Shown here: positions 35,734 through 43,156 of the stretch, piece by piece
Position numbering within the stretch: position 1 is the first letter of the stretch
How the letters are laid out: every line of letters starts with the position of its first letter
From: Kerstersia similis
GTDB taxonomy: Bacteria; Pseudomonadota; Gammaproteobacteria; Burkholderiales; Burkholderiaceae_B
Reading direction: 5' to 3'
Length of the DNA: 64,000 bases
Assembly (NCBI RefSeq): GCF_965139615.1
Contig: NZ_CBCSIQ010000017.1
Coordinates: forward strand, 35,323-99,322
Translations under genes and position numbers: made by a program
Notes under the pieces: generated by a model
Database searches by the model: none
What the model was told of the DNA's origin: nothing
Seen by the model: the letters and a program-made list of their open reading frames with translations, nothing else

Positions 35734-36174
35734 ATGCACCAATCGTCCATTCTGGCTGAAACGTCGTTCTCCGAACGTTGCCCGCTTGACCCCTGGCGCC
35801 GTTTGACGGAACGCGGCGATCGTGCGCTGGCGCGTGGCGATGGCCATTCCGCCATGACGCAATACCGCGCGGCGCTCAGTCTGGCGGATGCATGTTTCCC
35901 CCATATTGCAGATGCCGAGGCCGGGGCGTCGGCGTTGTTTGCATCCCACCGCAATCTGGCGCGGCTGTATGAGCGCCTGGGGCACCGGGATATGCAGATA
36001 GAGCATGTCTGCGTGGCCTACGAAATTCTGGCGCAGGCCGCTCACGATGGCGCGCTGGCGCCGGGCTGGCGTGAGGCGTCGGTGCGTTGGGGCCAGCAGG
36101 CAAGAGGGGTGTTGGCGGAGTTGCGAGGGCGCTTTCCGGAGCATGAGCGCCTGCTGGCCTTGACCCTGCACTGA
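35734..36174 (+). CDS. Small TPR-like protein, unknown function
   Basis: 146 residues, soluble and helical. A first helical pair 'RLTERGDRALARGDGHSAMTQYRAAL' and a second 'SHRNLARLYERLGHRD...AYEIL' have TPR-like spacing, but a strict TPR consensus is not met. I chose the ATG at 35734 because AGGGGTG lies just upstream; TTG 35704 and ATG 35710 are in frame. It lies 200 bp before sodA on the same strand and directly downstream of the Fur-box-like site. A small gene ahead of Fur-controlled sodA is known in Pseudomonas aeruginosa (fumC-orfX-sodA); homology to that gene is not claimed. Confidence 0.6.
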   Translation: MHQSSILAETSFSERCPLDPWRRLTERGDRALARGDGHSAMTQYRAALSLADACFPHIADAEAGASALFASHRNLARLYERLGHRDMQIEHVCVAYEILAQAAHDGALAPGWREASVRWGQQARGVLAELRGRFPEHERLLALTLH

Positions 36175-36374
36175 TTAGGGCCGTCTAGGCCATTTTCCTG
36201 TTGATCGCGTATGCTTGAGGGTGTGCGGCTGCTCGTCCGTTTGCGTGGATGAGTGGACGTTATGCCCCGGATTCTGCCATTATTGCGATGGCAAGAAGAG
36301 CAACGTTGCTGTAGTCCTGGAAGGGTGCGCTGCGCCTGTTCCAGACGGCTGCGGCAGTACAACAGGAGAATTCA

Positions 36375-36989
36375 ATGGCTTATACCCTTCCCCCCCTTCC
36401 GTATGCTTACGATGCACTGGAACCGCACATCGACGCGGAGACGATGCAGATTCACCATACCAAGCATCACCAGACCTACATCAACAACGTGAATGCCGCG
36501 CTGGAAGGCGCCGGTATCGCCGAGCAGCCCGTGGAAGACCTGCTGCGCAATTTCGCCAGCCTGCCGCAAGCAGTGCAGGGCGCGGTGCGCAACAACGGTG
36601 GCGGCCACGCGAACCACTCGCTGTTCTGGACGGTCATGTCCCCCAACGGCGGCGGCGAGCCGACCGGCAAGCTGGCGGAAGCCATCAAGAATGACCTGGG
36701 CGGTTTCGAAGCCTTCAAGGAAGCCTTCATCAAGGCCGCACTGACGCGCTTTGGCAGCGGCTGGGCCTGGCTGACGGTGGACAAGGCCGGCAAGCTGGCA
36801 GTGGAAAGCAGCGCCAACCAGGACAGCCCCCTGATCGACGGTCGTACCCCGATTCTGGGCCTGGACGTCTGGGAGCACGCCTACTACCTGAAGTATCAGA
36901 ACCGCCGTCCCGAGTACATCGGCGCCTTCTTCAATGTCGTGAACTGGGCAGAAGTCAGCCGTCGCTACGAAGAAGCGCTGGCTGCCTGA
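36375..36989 (+). CDS. sodA: Manganese-type superoxide dismutase
   Basis: 204 residues. Metal ligands lie in 'IHHTKHHQTYINN' (His), 'GGHANHSLFW' (His) and 'DVWEHAYYLKYQNRRPEYI' (Asp, His). The Gly-Gly before HANHS together with the Gln in 'SANQDSPL' are the residue pattern of MnSOD rather than FeSOD. It converts superoxide to H2O2 and O2 in the cytoplasm, supplying substrate for AhpCF. RBS AGGAG lies six bases before the ATG. A Fur-box-like element is about 700 bp upstream, before the TPR-like gene, which would fit iron-starvation induction of MnSOD if the two genes are cotranscribed. Confidence 0.95.
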   Translation: MAYTLPPLPYAYDALEPHIDAETMQIHHTKHHQTYINNVNAALEGAGIAEQPVEDLLRNFASLPQAVQGAVRNNGGGHANHSLFWTVMSPNGGGEPTGKLAEAIKNDLGGFEAFKEAFIKAALTRFGSGWAWLTVDKAGKLAVESSANQDSPLIDGRTPILGLDVWEHAYYLKYQNRRPEYIGAFFNVVNWAEVSRRYEEALAA

Positions 36990-37056
36990 TAGCCAACTGA
37001 CAGGCTGGCGCCGCCATCTGGTGCTGGCCGTTGCCGGGGAACGTGATTCCCTGACC

Positions 37057-37090
37057 GCCATGCCCGGCATCTTGCCGGGCATGGCTTTTT
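37057..37090 (+). terminator. Rho-independent terminator after sodA
   Basis: Perfect 13-bp stem GCCATGCCCGGCA (37057-37069) / TGCCGGGCATGGC (37073-37085), 3-base loop, then TTTTTCTT. It separates sodA from gcvH. Confidence 0.9.
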
Positions 37091-37163
37091 CTTGCCGGCG
37101 TGACAGGCCTATCCTGTATGATCGCGGCTTGATTTCATGATTTCCGTCCAGAGGTACCCAAGC

Positions 37164-37544
37164 ATGCATATACCTGACGATAGGCGTTACGCCGCCACCC
37201 ACGAATGGATTCTGCGCGACGGCGACAGCTGTATCGTGGGCATCTCCGATCCTGCACAGGATCAGCTGGGGGATGTCGTGTACGTGGGGGATGTGCCGGT
37301 CGGCCAGGCGCTGCAAGCCGGGCAGGTCGCCGGTGTGGTCGAGTCGGTGAAGGCGGCCTCGGACATCCATGCGCCGGTGGCGGGGCGCGTTGTGGCGTTC
37401 AATGAAGCGTTGGCGGATGATCCTTCCGGCCTGAACGGCGATCCTTATACAACCTGGATCTTCCGCATCGTGCCGGACGCGATCGAAGATATCGAGCACC
37501 TGCTGGATGCGGCGGGCTATGCGGCGGTGGCAAACGGCAGCTGA
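37164..37544 (+). CDS. gcvH: Glycine cleavage system H protein (isolated gene)
   Basis: 126 residues, normal for GcvH. The lipoyl-lysine is Lys63 in 'ESVKAASDIHAP'. The N-terminal 'YAATHEWI' and 'VGISDPAQDQLGDVVYV' are family hallmarks. It carries the aminomethyl intermediate between P, T and L proteins. The C-terminal segment reads 'DDPSGLNGDPYTTWIFRI', slightly longer than the usual 'NSDPYGEGWLF'. No gcvT or gcvP lies within 20 kb on either side, which is unusual. Start at ATG 37164 with GAGG upstream; ATG 37137 is less supported. Confidence 0.9.
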   Translation: MHIPDDRRYAATHEWILRDGDSCIVGISDPAQDQLGDVVYVGDVPVGQALQAGQVAGVVESVKAASDIHAPVAGRVVAFNEALADDPSGLNGDPYTTWIFRIVPDAIEDIEHLLDAAGYAAVANGS

Positions 37545-37628
37545 GCCTCCTGGGTGGTCTCGTGCGGTTCGCCGTGCGCCTGTGCATGGCCAGCGTTGCC
37601 CGCCCTGCCAGCCGCTGGCACCGATATG

Positions 37629-37664
37629 AAAAAGCGCCTCATCCTGACGGATGAGGCGCTTTTT
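37629..37664. terminator. Bidirectional terminator between gcvH and the DUF945 gene
   Basis: Perfect 15-bp stem AAAAAGCGCCTCATC (37629-37643) / GATGAGGCGCTTTTT (37650-37664), 6-base loop. Poly-A on one side and poly-T on the other allow it to act on both convergent transcripts. Confidence 0.9.
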
Positions 37665-37698
37665 TCATTGGGCCGCCGTTGCCGGCGGCATGGGAGAT

Positions 37699-39225
37699 TT
37701 ATTGCTGGGAAGGAGCGACTTGTTCTTCTTCGAAGCGGAACTCTTCCAGTTCAGGCGCGCTGCCTTGGGAGAAGTCGGGCGTGTCGATGCCGCTTGCCAG
37801 CATGCCGATCAGCAAGGGGATCATGAACGGCGGGACTTCGTCGCCATTGATGACCAGGCTGCCCTTCTCGAAAGTGAGGTAGCCGGTGTACTTGCCATTG
37901 TCAGCCAGCGACAGGGCGCCTTCTTCGACCAGGCCTTCCAGCGCGGCGGGCAGCGTGGCGTCAACGGTGGCCTTGGCATCCTCGGCGCTGGCGCCGTCAA
38001 GCATCAGGGCGCTTTGATAGGTATTGGCCACCATATCCTTGTCCAGCGACAGCGTGGCATGGATACGTTGCACGATTTCCGGGCCGGGGCGGGCAGGGTT
38101 GGTTGGTGCGGCCGTGTCCACCGTCAGGTCGAATGCCGATTGACCTGCCGTATTGCTGGCATTGAGCGAGATCAGCAGTTGCGGTGCCTGTTTGAGCAGC
38201 CCGATCAGGTTGTCCTGCACGCCAGGCATATTCAGGATTTCGGTCGGGTCGGTGATGCTATGCAGCTTGCCGCTGTTCATCAGCTCTTCATAAGCCTTGC
38301 TGAGTCCCTGCAAGGCGGCGCCATCCAGGCGGTTGATGCGGGCATCCAGGACGACATCGCCGAATGGCTGCTGGCCAACGGTAATGCCATTGACCGTATA
38401 AACGGCGTTGAGGTTGTAGGCGCTCTTGCCTTCCAGTGCGACGCCGGACTGGACAGCGATGCGCTTGATCAGGATGTTGTGCTCGGGGTTGTCGCCGATG
38501 TTGTTGATGGCGATGCCATCAACCGACAGGGAGCTGTCGCCCACACCGATATCGAAAGCGCTGCGCTGGGTCTTGGCGGTAAAGTCCATTTTGCCGAAAG
38601 ACATCAGGAAGGGGTTCGCCACCTGCAGGGCCTGGACCTTGAGGCCGTCGCTGCCACCCTTGGCATCCCATTCCTGGCCATCGGTCGAGGCCGTGCCGAC
38701 CAGGTTCATGCCGGCGAAATCAATCGTGACGTCGTCGGCCGCATGCTTGAGCGGCGAGATGGTCCAGTCAAAGGCGATGGTGTCGCCAAAGCCCACGCGG
38801 GTGTAGCCGATGAACGGTTCTTTGTCGCCGAAGTAAGTCTTGAGCTTTGCGGCGTTGGGGTCGTTGGCGTCCACGGTCGAATGGCTGAATGCCAGCGCCG
38901 GGGCGAACATGCCATGGCTCATGGCGGCCCAGGGCAGGGGGCCGTGGCTGATGGCGTCATGCAGCGTCAAGGTCGTTTCTTCGCCACGGATGCCTAGGCG
39001 ATAGCGCGCTTCGCTGGAGAAGACGCCGCGTTCGTAGCTGATCTTTTCGATGTAAGGCGGCTTGTCGATGCCATTGAGGGCAAACTCCGATGCCAGGCGG
39101 GTATTCAGGCGCGTGATCTGGGTATCCACCATCTTTTCGATCTTGGTGCCGATATACCAGGAGCTGCCGACATAGGCGACGGCCAGAACGCCGACAACGG
39201 CGATGGCAATGGGGGTTTTCTTCAT
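37699..39225 (-). CDS. YdgA-family DUF945 protein
   Basis: 508 residues with an N-terminal uncleaved signal/anchor helix ('PIAIAVVGVLAVAYVGSSW') followed by 'YIGTKIEKMVDTQITRLN' and a long beta-rich periplasmic domain, the pattern of E. coli YdgA (502 residues). Internal weakly repeated 'FSVD/SLDA' strands suggest an elongated beta structure like AsmA/TamB proteins. Function is unknown in E. coli. It ends with acidic 'EEFRFEEEQVA'. It is 46 bp downstream of folA on the same strand, possibly cotranscribed with folA and thyA. Confidence 0.85.
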   Translation of the reverse strand: MKKTPIAIAVVGVLAVAYVGSSWYIGTKIEKMVDTQITRLNTRLASEFALNGIDKPPYIEKISYERGVFSSEARYRLGIRGEETTLTLHDAISHGPLPWAAMSHGMFAPALAFSHSTVDANDPNAAKLKTYFGDKEPFIGYTRVGFGDTIAFDWTISPLKHAADDVTIDFAGMNLVGTASTDGQEWDAKGGSDGLKVQALQVANPFLMSFGKMDFTAKTQRSAFDIGVGDSSLSVDGIAINNIGDNPEHNILIKRIAVQSGVALEGKSAYNLNAVYTVNGITVGQQPFGDVVLDARINRLDGAALQGLSKAYEELMNSGKLHSITDPTEILNMPGVQDNLIGLLKQAPQLLISLNASNTAGQSAFDLTVDTAAPTNPARPGPEIVQRIHATLSLDKDMVANTYQSALMLDGASAEDAKATVDATLPAALEGLVEEGALSLADNGKYTGYLTFEKGSLVINGDEVPPFMIPLLIGMLASGIDTPDFSQGSAPELEEFRFEEEQVAPSQQ

Positions 39226-39270
39226 GGTCGAAGGGGTTCCTGTTTGCGAAGATTGAGTTCTGGGCGGCTA

Positions 39271-39783
39271 TCAGGCGGCAGCCGGCGGCGCCGTGCGCTC
39301 ATAGACGACAAAGTCGTATTCATAGCCATTTTCAGTTTGCCGTTCACTGCGAGATGTTTCTTTCCACTCGTTCGCTGGCAGCAGAGGGAAGTAGGCATCG
39401 CCCTCGATGCTGGCGTGAACTTCCGTGGCGACGATGCGCCGGGCAAGAGGCAGGGCTAGCTGGTAGATTTGCGCGCCGCCGATGATATAGGGCGATGCCT
39501 CGGCAGCGCAAGCCGCCAGTGCGGCTTCCAGTGACGGATGGACACTGGCGCCGGCCGCTTCGTAACAAGAGTTACGGCTTATCACAATATTCAGCCTGCC
39601 CGGCAAGGGGCGCCCCAAAGATTCCCAGGTGTTGCGCCCCATGATGACGGGATGGCCCAGGGTGCTGCGCTTGAAGTGGGCCAGGTCGCCCGGCAGCCGC
39701 CAGGGCAAGGTGTTGTCCCGTCCGATCACGCGGTTGGCGGCATAGGCGACGATCAGTGTCGGGGCGGCAGGCAGGACAGACAT
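39271..39783 (-). CDS. folA: Dihydrofolate reductase
   Basis: 170 residues. 'IVAYAANRVIGRDNTLPWRLPGDLAHFKRST' contains the substrate-binding acidic residue region (W-x-LP-x-D) and 'HPVIMGRNTWESLGRPLPGR' binds NADPH. It regenerates tetrahydrofolate from the dihydrofolate left by ThyA, encoded 92 bp upstream on the same strand. A usual thyA-folA pair. Nothing unusual in length or motif. Confidence 0.96.
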   Translation of the reverse strand: MSVLPAAPTLIVAYAANRVIGRDNTLPWRLPGDLAHFKRSTLGHPVIMGRNTWESLGRPLPGRLNIVISRNSCYEAAGASVHPSLEAALAACAAEASPYIIGGAQIYQLALPLARRIVATEVHASIEGDAYFPLLPANEWKETSRSERQTENGYEYDFVVYERTAPPAAA

Positions 39784-39875
39784 CAGGCGTCTCGTGGTGC
39801 GTTGAATAGGCGTGGCGTTTCAGGTTGCCATGCCAGGCCCGCGTCCGGGGCCGGCATGGCCGGGCGTGGGCGTGT

Positions 39876-40670
39876 TCAGACTGCCACGGCGCCCTTGATA
39901 TGCGGGTGGCTTTGGTAATCGACCAGGCGAAAGTCTTCCAACTCGTAGTCGAACAGGCTGGCAGGCTGGCGCAGGATTTCCAGGCGCGGGTAGGGGTAGG
40001 GCTCGCGTGACAGCTGCAGCGCAACCTGCTCTGCGTGATTGCTGTAGATATGGCAATCGCCGCCGGTCCAGATGAAATCTCCAGGCTGCAGGCCGGTCTG
40101 CTGGGCCACCATATGGGTGAGCAGGGCGTAGCTGGCGATGTTGAATGGAACACCCAGGAAAATATCGGCGCTGCGCTGGTACAGCTGGCAGGACAGGCGG
40201 CCATCGGCCACATAGAACTGGAAGAGCGCATGGCACGGCGGTAGCGCCATGTTCGGGATTTCTGCCACGTTCCAGGCCGAGACAATCATGCGGCGGGAGT
40301 CAGGGGTCGAGCGGATCTGTTCGAGCACCTGGCTGATCTGATCGACATGGCCGCCGCTGGGCGTGGGCCATGAGCGCCATTGCACGCCATAGATCGGGCC
40401 GAGATTGCCATCGGCGTCCGCCCATTCATTCCAGATGCTGACGCCGCGCTCCTGCAGCCAGCGCACATTGCTGTCGCCGCGCAGGAACCAGAGCAGCTCG
40501 AGAATGATGCTCTTGGTGTGGAGCTTTTTCGTGGTGATCAACGGAAAGCCCTGCGACAGGTCGAAGCGCATCTGGTAGCCGAAGACGGACCGCGTGCCGG
40601 TTCCGGTGCGGTCGGTCTTGATCGTGCCATTTTCGTGGACGTGGCGCAGGAAGTCTTCGTACTGGCGCAT
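39876..40670 (-). CDS. thyA: Thymidylate synthase
   Basis: 264 residues, identical in length to E. coli ThyA. Catalytic Cys146 lies in 'LPPCHALFQFYV'; 'RTGTGTRSVFG' binds phosphate and 'NIASYALLTHM' follows. The C-terminus is 'HPHIKGAVAV' (E. coli 'IKAPVAI'). It methylates dUMP to dTMP with methylene-tetrahydrofolate. Four bases separate it from the preceding OsmC-like gene stop, so the order osmC-like, thyA, folA, DUF945 is probably one operon. Confidence 0.97.
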   Translation of the reverse strand: MRQYEDFLRHVHENGTIKTDRTGTGTRSVFGYQMRFDLSQGFPLITTKKLHTKSIILELLWFLRGDSNVRWLQERGVSIWNEWADADGNLGPIYGVQWRSWPTPSGGHVDQISQVLEQIRSTPDSRRMIVSAWNVAEIPNMALPPCHALFQFYVADGRLSCQLYQRSADIFLGVPFNIASYALLTHMVAQQTGLQPGDFIWTGGDCHIYSNHAEQVALQLSREPYPYPRLEILRQPASLFDYELEDFRLVDYQSHPHIKGAVAV

Positions 40671-40674
40671 GGCT

Positions 40675-41112
40675 TTAATTATCCTGGGGGTGGGTTTCGA
40701 TGATGTCCAGCGACCAGCTCAGTTCGGCGGTCTTGCCGAGCATGGCGGAGGCCGAGCAATATTTGTCGTGAGACAGCGTGACAGCGCGTTCGACGGCAGC
40801 GCGCGGCAGGTTGCGGCCGGTCACGGTGAAATGAAAGTTGATGCGCGTGAAGACTTTCGGATCCGTTTCGGCGCGCTCGGCCTGGAGCGTGACCCGGCAG
40901 CCGCTGATGGCATGGCGGCCACGCTTGAGGATCAGAACGACGTCATAGGATGCGCAACCGCCGGCGCCTGCCAGCAGCAACTCCATGGGACGCGGCGCCA
41001 GATTGTTGCCGCCGCCTTCGAGCGCGCCATCCATGGTGGTGACATGGCCGCTCCCGGTGCGTGCCACAAATAGCATACCGTCGGGGCCGCCCCAGTCGAT
41101 GGTGCATTCCAT
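40675..41112 (-). CDS. OsmC/YhfA-family protein
   Basis: 145 residues, cytoplasmic. 'RPMELLLAGAGGCASYDVV' holds the first conserved Cys of the OsmC/Ohr fold, and 'AVTLSHDKYCSASAML' holds the second, the redox pair used for peroxide reduction in OsmC/Ohr. This subfamily (YhfA-like) has no established substrate. First gene of the apparent thyA-folA operon. Confidence 0.88.
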   Translation of the reverse strand: MECTIDWGGPDGMLFVARTGSGHVTTMDGALEGGGNNLAPRPMELLLAGAGGCASYDVVLILKRGRHAISGCRVTLQAERAETDPKVFTRINFHFTVTGRNLPRAAVERAVTLSHDKYCSASAMLGKTAELSWSLDIIETHPQDN

Positions 41113-41418
41113 GATGATGAAACCTTGTCAGCGAGTGTGGTGTGATGGCGACATCATAACCTTGGGGCGAAGTCCGGTATAGACGCTGGCTTTGATGCGT
41201 TGCGCAAGCAGGGAAAACCCGGCGTCATCGCAGGGGGCGTTTGTCCCGCAAATGGCTGCCGGCCAGGGTTCGGGAAAGCCCAGGGATATTTCTCGAGGGT
41301 TATCCCTCTTGCCATTTCGTCGGTGCGAGACGATGTTTTTCCCAGGAAAAATGCTGCGATGCAGCGTATTTTGGAAATAAGCTTTTGCAATCAAACGTTA
41401 GCGGGCAACATGGAGTTC
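41113..41418. other. Gene-free region upstream of the candidate sRNA
   Basis: About 300 bp. Several short overlapping open frames exist on both strands but show no domain character and contradict one another. It becomes AT-rich after about 41330. It should contain the promoter of the OsmC-thyA-folA operon on the - strand. Confidence 0.4.
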
Positions 41419-41447
41419 TTGCGTTGCACCAAAAACTGTTTTAATAT
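41419..41447 (+). promoter_or_regulatory. Sigma70-like promoter for candidate sRNA
   Basis: TTGCGT at 41419-41424 and TAATAT at 41442-41447 with 17-base spacing, predicting a start near 41454. The transcript would run straight into the strong terminator at 41593. Confidence 0.5.
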
Positions 41448-41453
41448 TCAACT

Positions 41454-41626
41454 CATGGATGCCACAGATGAAGCGGCGCGGTGAAAACCCCGGTTCATTC
41501 AGGGCAGGTACTACAGGGAAAGTCCCTAGTTTCTGCATCACCTGAAAGGCATGCCACGGTTGTCTCCTCCACCCTCCTCCTTTGGTGGATTTGGCCCGAG
41601 ATTGAAAAATCTCGGGCCTTTTTTTT
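41454..41626 (+). ncRNA. Candidate small RNA (about 170 nt), unrecognised family
   Basis: A free-standing promoter-to-terminator unit without a credible ORF apart from a 9-codon frame at 41455-41484 (MDATDEAAR). Predicted local stems are AGGGA/TCCCT (about 41514-41527) and CCACC/GGTGG around a C/T-rich loop CCTCCTCC (about 41568-41587). That loop could pair with Shine-Dalgarno sequences. The RNA ends in a perfect 10-bp terminator with eight Ts. It does not resemble 6S, SRP, tmRNA or RNase P RNA to me. It might alternatively be a leader whose terminator attenuates the glycan cluster starting 373 bp downstream. Confidence 0.45.
41593..41626 (+). terminator. Strong Rho-independent terminator of the candidate sRNA
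   Basis: GGCCCGAGAT (41593-41602) / ATCTCGGGCC (41609-41618), 6-base loop, then TTTTTTTT. Since no gene ends upstream on this strand, its presence argues for a non-coding transcript. Confidence 0.9.
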
Positions 41627-41998
41627 GCCCGTTGCCGGCAAGGGCCGGCGTTCCTGCCAATCCGTCCCGGCGCAGGCGCCATGCGCCTGTTGCCAGTCGT
41701 TTTGCCCAGGCAATCTGACCGGCTTTGGTGCATCGTGTCGGCTTTTGTCAAGAATCGGCAAGCGAGATGTCTTTTTTGCTCATATAGGTGATGTATGGCT
41801 TGGGCAGGCGCAGTAGAATGAGCCGCCATCGCCAGTCCTCATGCGTAGTCATGGGGCAGGCCGCACAAGGCTTGATGACTTGCGCGCGCATGGGCTTCTG
41901 TGTCTATTTGTTCGTGTTGTTGCGCAAATGCAACTTCACGGGAACCAGGGCGTAGTGTTGCTTTCCAATATTGCTCTGAGTATTTATCGGGGGACTGT
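41627..41998 (+). other. 372-bp region upstream of the glycan cluster
   Basis: No gene is supported. A frame open from 41900 runs into the sugar-phosphate transferase but its first 33 codons are Cys-rich and unlike the family, so I treat it as leader. No ops/JUMPstart GGCGGTAG element was found. The cluster promoter presumably lies here (AT-richer at about 41750-41800). Confidence 0.4.
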
Positions 41999-43105
41999 GT
42001 GACCTGGCTATCCATCTGTGTCGTGGCATTCGTGGTCGGAGGGCTGATCGTGGCTTCCGAGCGCTGGCATGGCGCATTTACCGGTGATGCGGATCTGAAC
42101 AAGCCGCAGGCCTCCCATAGCCGCGCCACGCCCCGCGTGGGGGGGCTGGCTGTCCTGGCGGGTTCGCTGGCGGGTCTGCTGGTGCTGGGGCCGGGCAATA
42201 TGACCCTGGGCTGGCTGTGGCCGGCCCTGTTCGTTTCGGCGCTACCGGTATTCGTGGCCGGCTTGCTCGAAGACATCACCAAGGATATCGGAGCCAGCAA
42301 GCGTCTGCTGGCGGCGTTCCTGTCGGCAGCGATCGCCTGGTGGTTGCTGGGCGGTGTTAGCCGTGTCGGGATCGGCTGGGCCGATGCCATTCTGGCCTAT
42401 TGGCCGATTTCCCTGATTTTCACCATGTTTGCCGTGGGCGGTTGCACGCACGCGCTGAATATCGTGGATGGCATGAATGGCCTGGCGGGCATGGTGGCCA
42501 CCTTGATCGCCGTGTCGCTCGCCCTGGTCGCCCTGCAGGTGGGCGATATGCCTATCTCAATGATCGCTGCGGCGCTGGCGTCGGCAACCCTGGGTTTCCT
42601 GGTCTGGAATTTCCCTTTCGGGCGAGTGTTTCTAGGGGATGGCGGCGCTTATTTCCTGGGTTTCATGTTGGCCGAACTGGCGGTCCTGCTGGTCGTGCGC
42701 AATCCTTCGGTGTCGCCGTTCTATGCCTTGGCGGTCTTGTTCTACCCGATCTTTGAAACCATTTTTTCGATCTGGCGGCGTCGTTTCAAACGCGGTGTGC
42801 CGGTCGATCAGCCCGATGCGCTGCATTTGCACCAGCTGGTTTTCCGCCGCCTGGTGCGTTCCACGTTCAGCCGCCATCGCCGCCAGGAAGTGCCGGCATT
42901 TTGCAATGCCATGACGTCGCCTTATCTATGGGTGTTGACGCTGGTCGTGCTGGCGCCGGCAACGCTCTGGTGGGATAACGCCTGGGCGCTGTGCGGCGGC
43001 ATGCTGGCCTTTGCCGGCGCTTATATCTGGCTGTATTCGCGCCTGGTGTCCTGGCGCCGTCCGCGCTGGCTGTTGTTGCCGTCGGCCAACCGCCCGCGGC
43101 GTTGA
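41999..43105 (+). CDS. Polyprenyl-phosphate sugar-1-phosphate transferase (WecA/MraY family, GT4-type)
   Basis: 368 residues with about ten membrane helices. Family motifs: 'NKPQASHSRATPRVGG' near residue 35-50 (first cytoplasmic loop), 'ALNIVDGMNGLAG' (catalytic Asp/Asn loop) and 'FLGDGGAYFLGF', with C-terminal 'HLHQLVFRR' (the His motif of this family). It starts a lipid-linked glycan by moving a HexNAc-1-phosphate to undecaprenyl phosphate. The usual DD pair in the second loop is 'LLEDITKD' here. I chose GTG 41999 because GGGGGAC precedes it and 'MTWLSICVVAFVV' opens the first helix. First gene of the + strand glycan cluster. Confidence 0.85.
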   Translation: MTWLSICVVAFVVGGLIVASERWHGAFTGDADLNKPQASHSRATPRVGGLAVLAGSLAGLLVLGPGNMTLGWLWPALFVSALPVFVAGLLEDITKDIGASKRLLAAFLSAAIAWWLLGGVSRVGIGWADAILAYWPISLIFTMFAVGGCTHALNIVDGMNGLAGMVATLIAVSLALVALQVGDMPISMIAAALASATLGFLVWNFPFGRVFLGDGGAYFLGFMLAELAVLLVVRNPSVSPFYALAVLFYPIFETIFSIWRRRFKRGVPVDQPDALHLHQLVFRRLVRSTFSRHRRQEVPAFCNAMTSPYLWVLTLVVLAPATLWWDNAWALCGGMLAFAGAYIWLYSRLVSWRRPRWLLLPSANRPRR

Positions 43106-43156
43106 ATCTATTCACTTGTTGAAACGCTTGTCGCAAAGGCGGCAGGGAGGATGATC

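Noticed and set aside
37651..38997. Long + strand frame (448 codons) opposite the DUF945 gene
   Set aside because: It is the complement of a clearly coding gene with a signal anchor; its translation lacks domains and has shadow-like composition.
41128..41394. 88-codon frame on the - strand between the OsmC-like gene and the candidate sRNA
   Set aside because: It has no family character, no RBS and overlaps other equally long frames on the + strand; the region reads as non-coding.
41455..41484. Nine-codon leader peptide MDATDEAAR at the start of the candidate sRNA
   Set aside because: No Shine-Dalgarno sequence precedes it and there is no run of regulatory codons, so attenuation by this peptide is not supported.
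41900..41998. Upstream extension of the sugar-phosphate transferase (MSICSCCCAN...)
   Set aside because: The Cys-rich 33-codon extension is unlike the family, lies before a good GTG start with its own RBS, and would put a polar stretch before the first helix.
41750..41998. JUMPstart/ops element before the glycan cluster
   Set aside because: The GGCGGTAG core was not found in the region.
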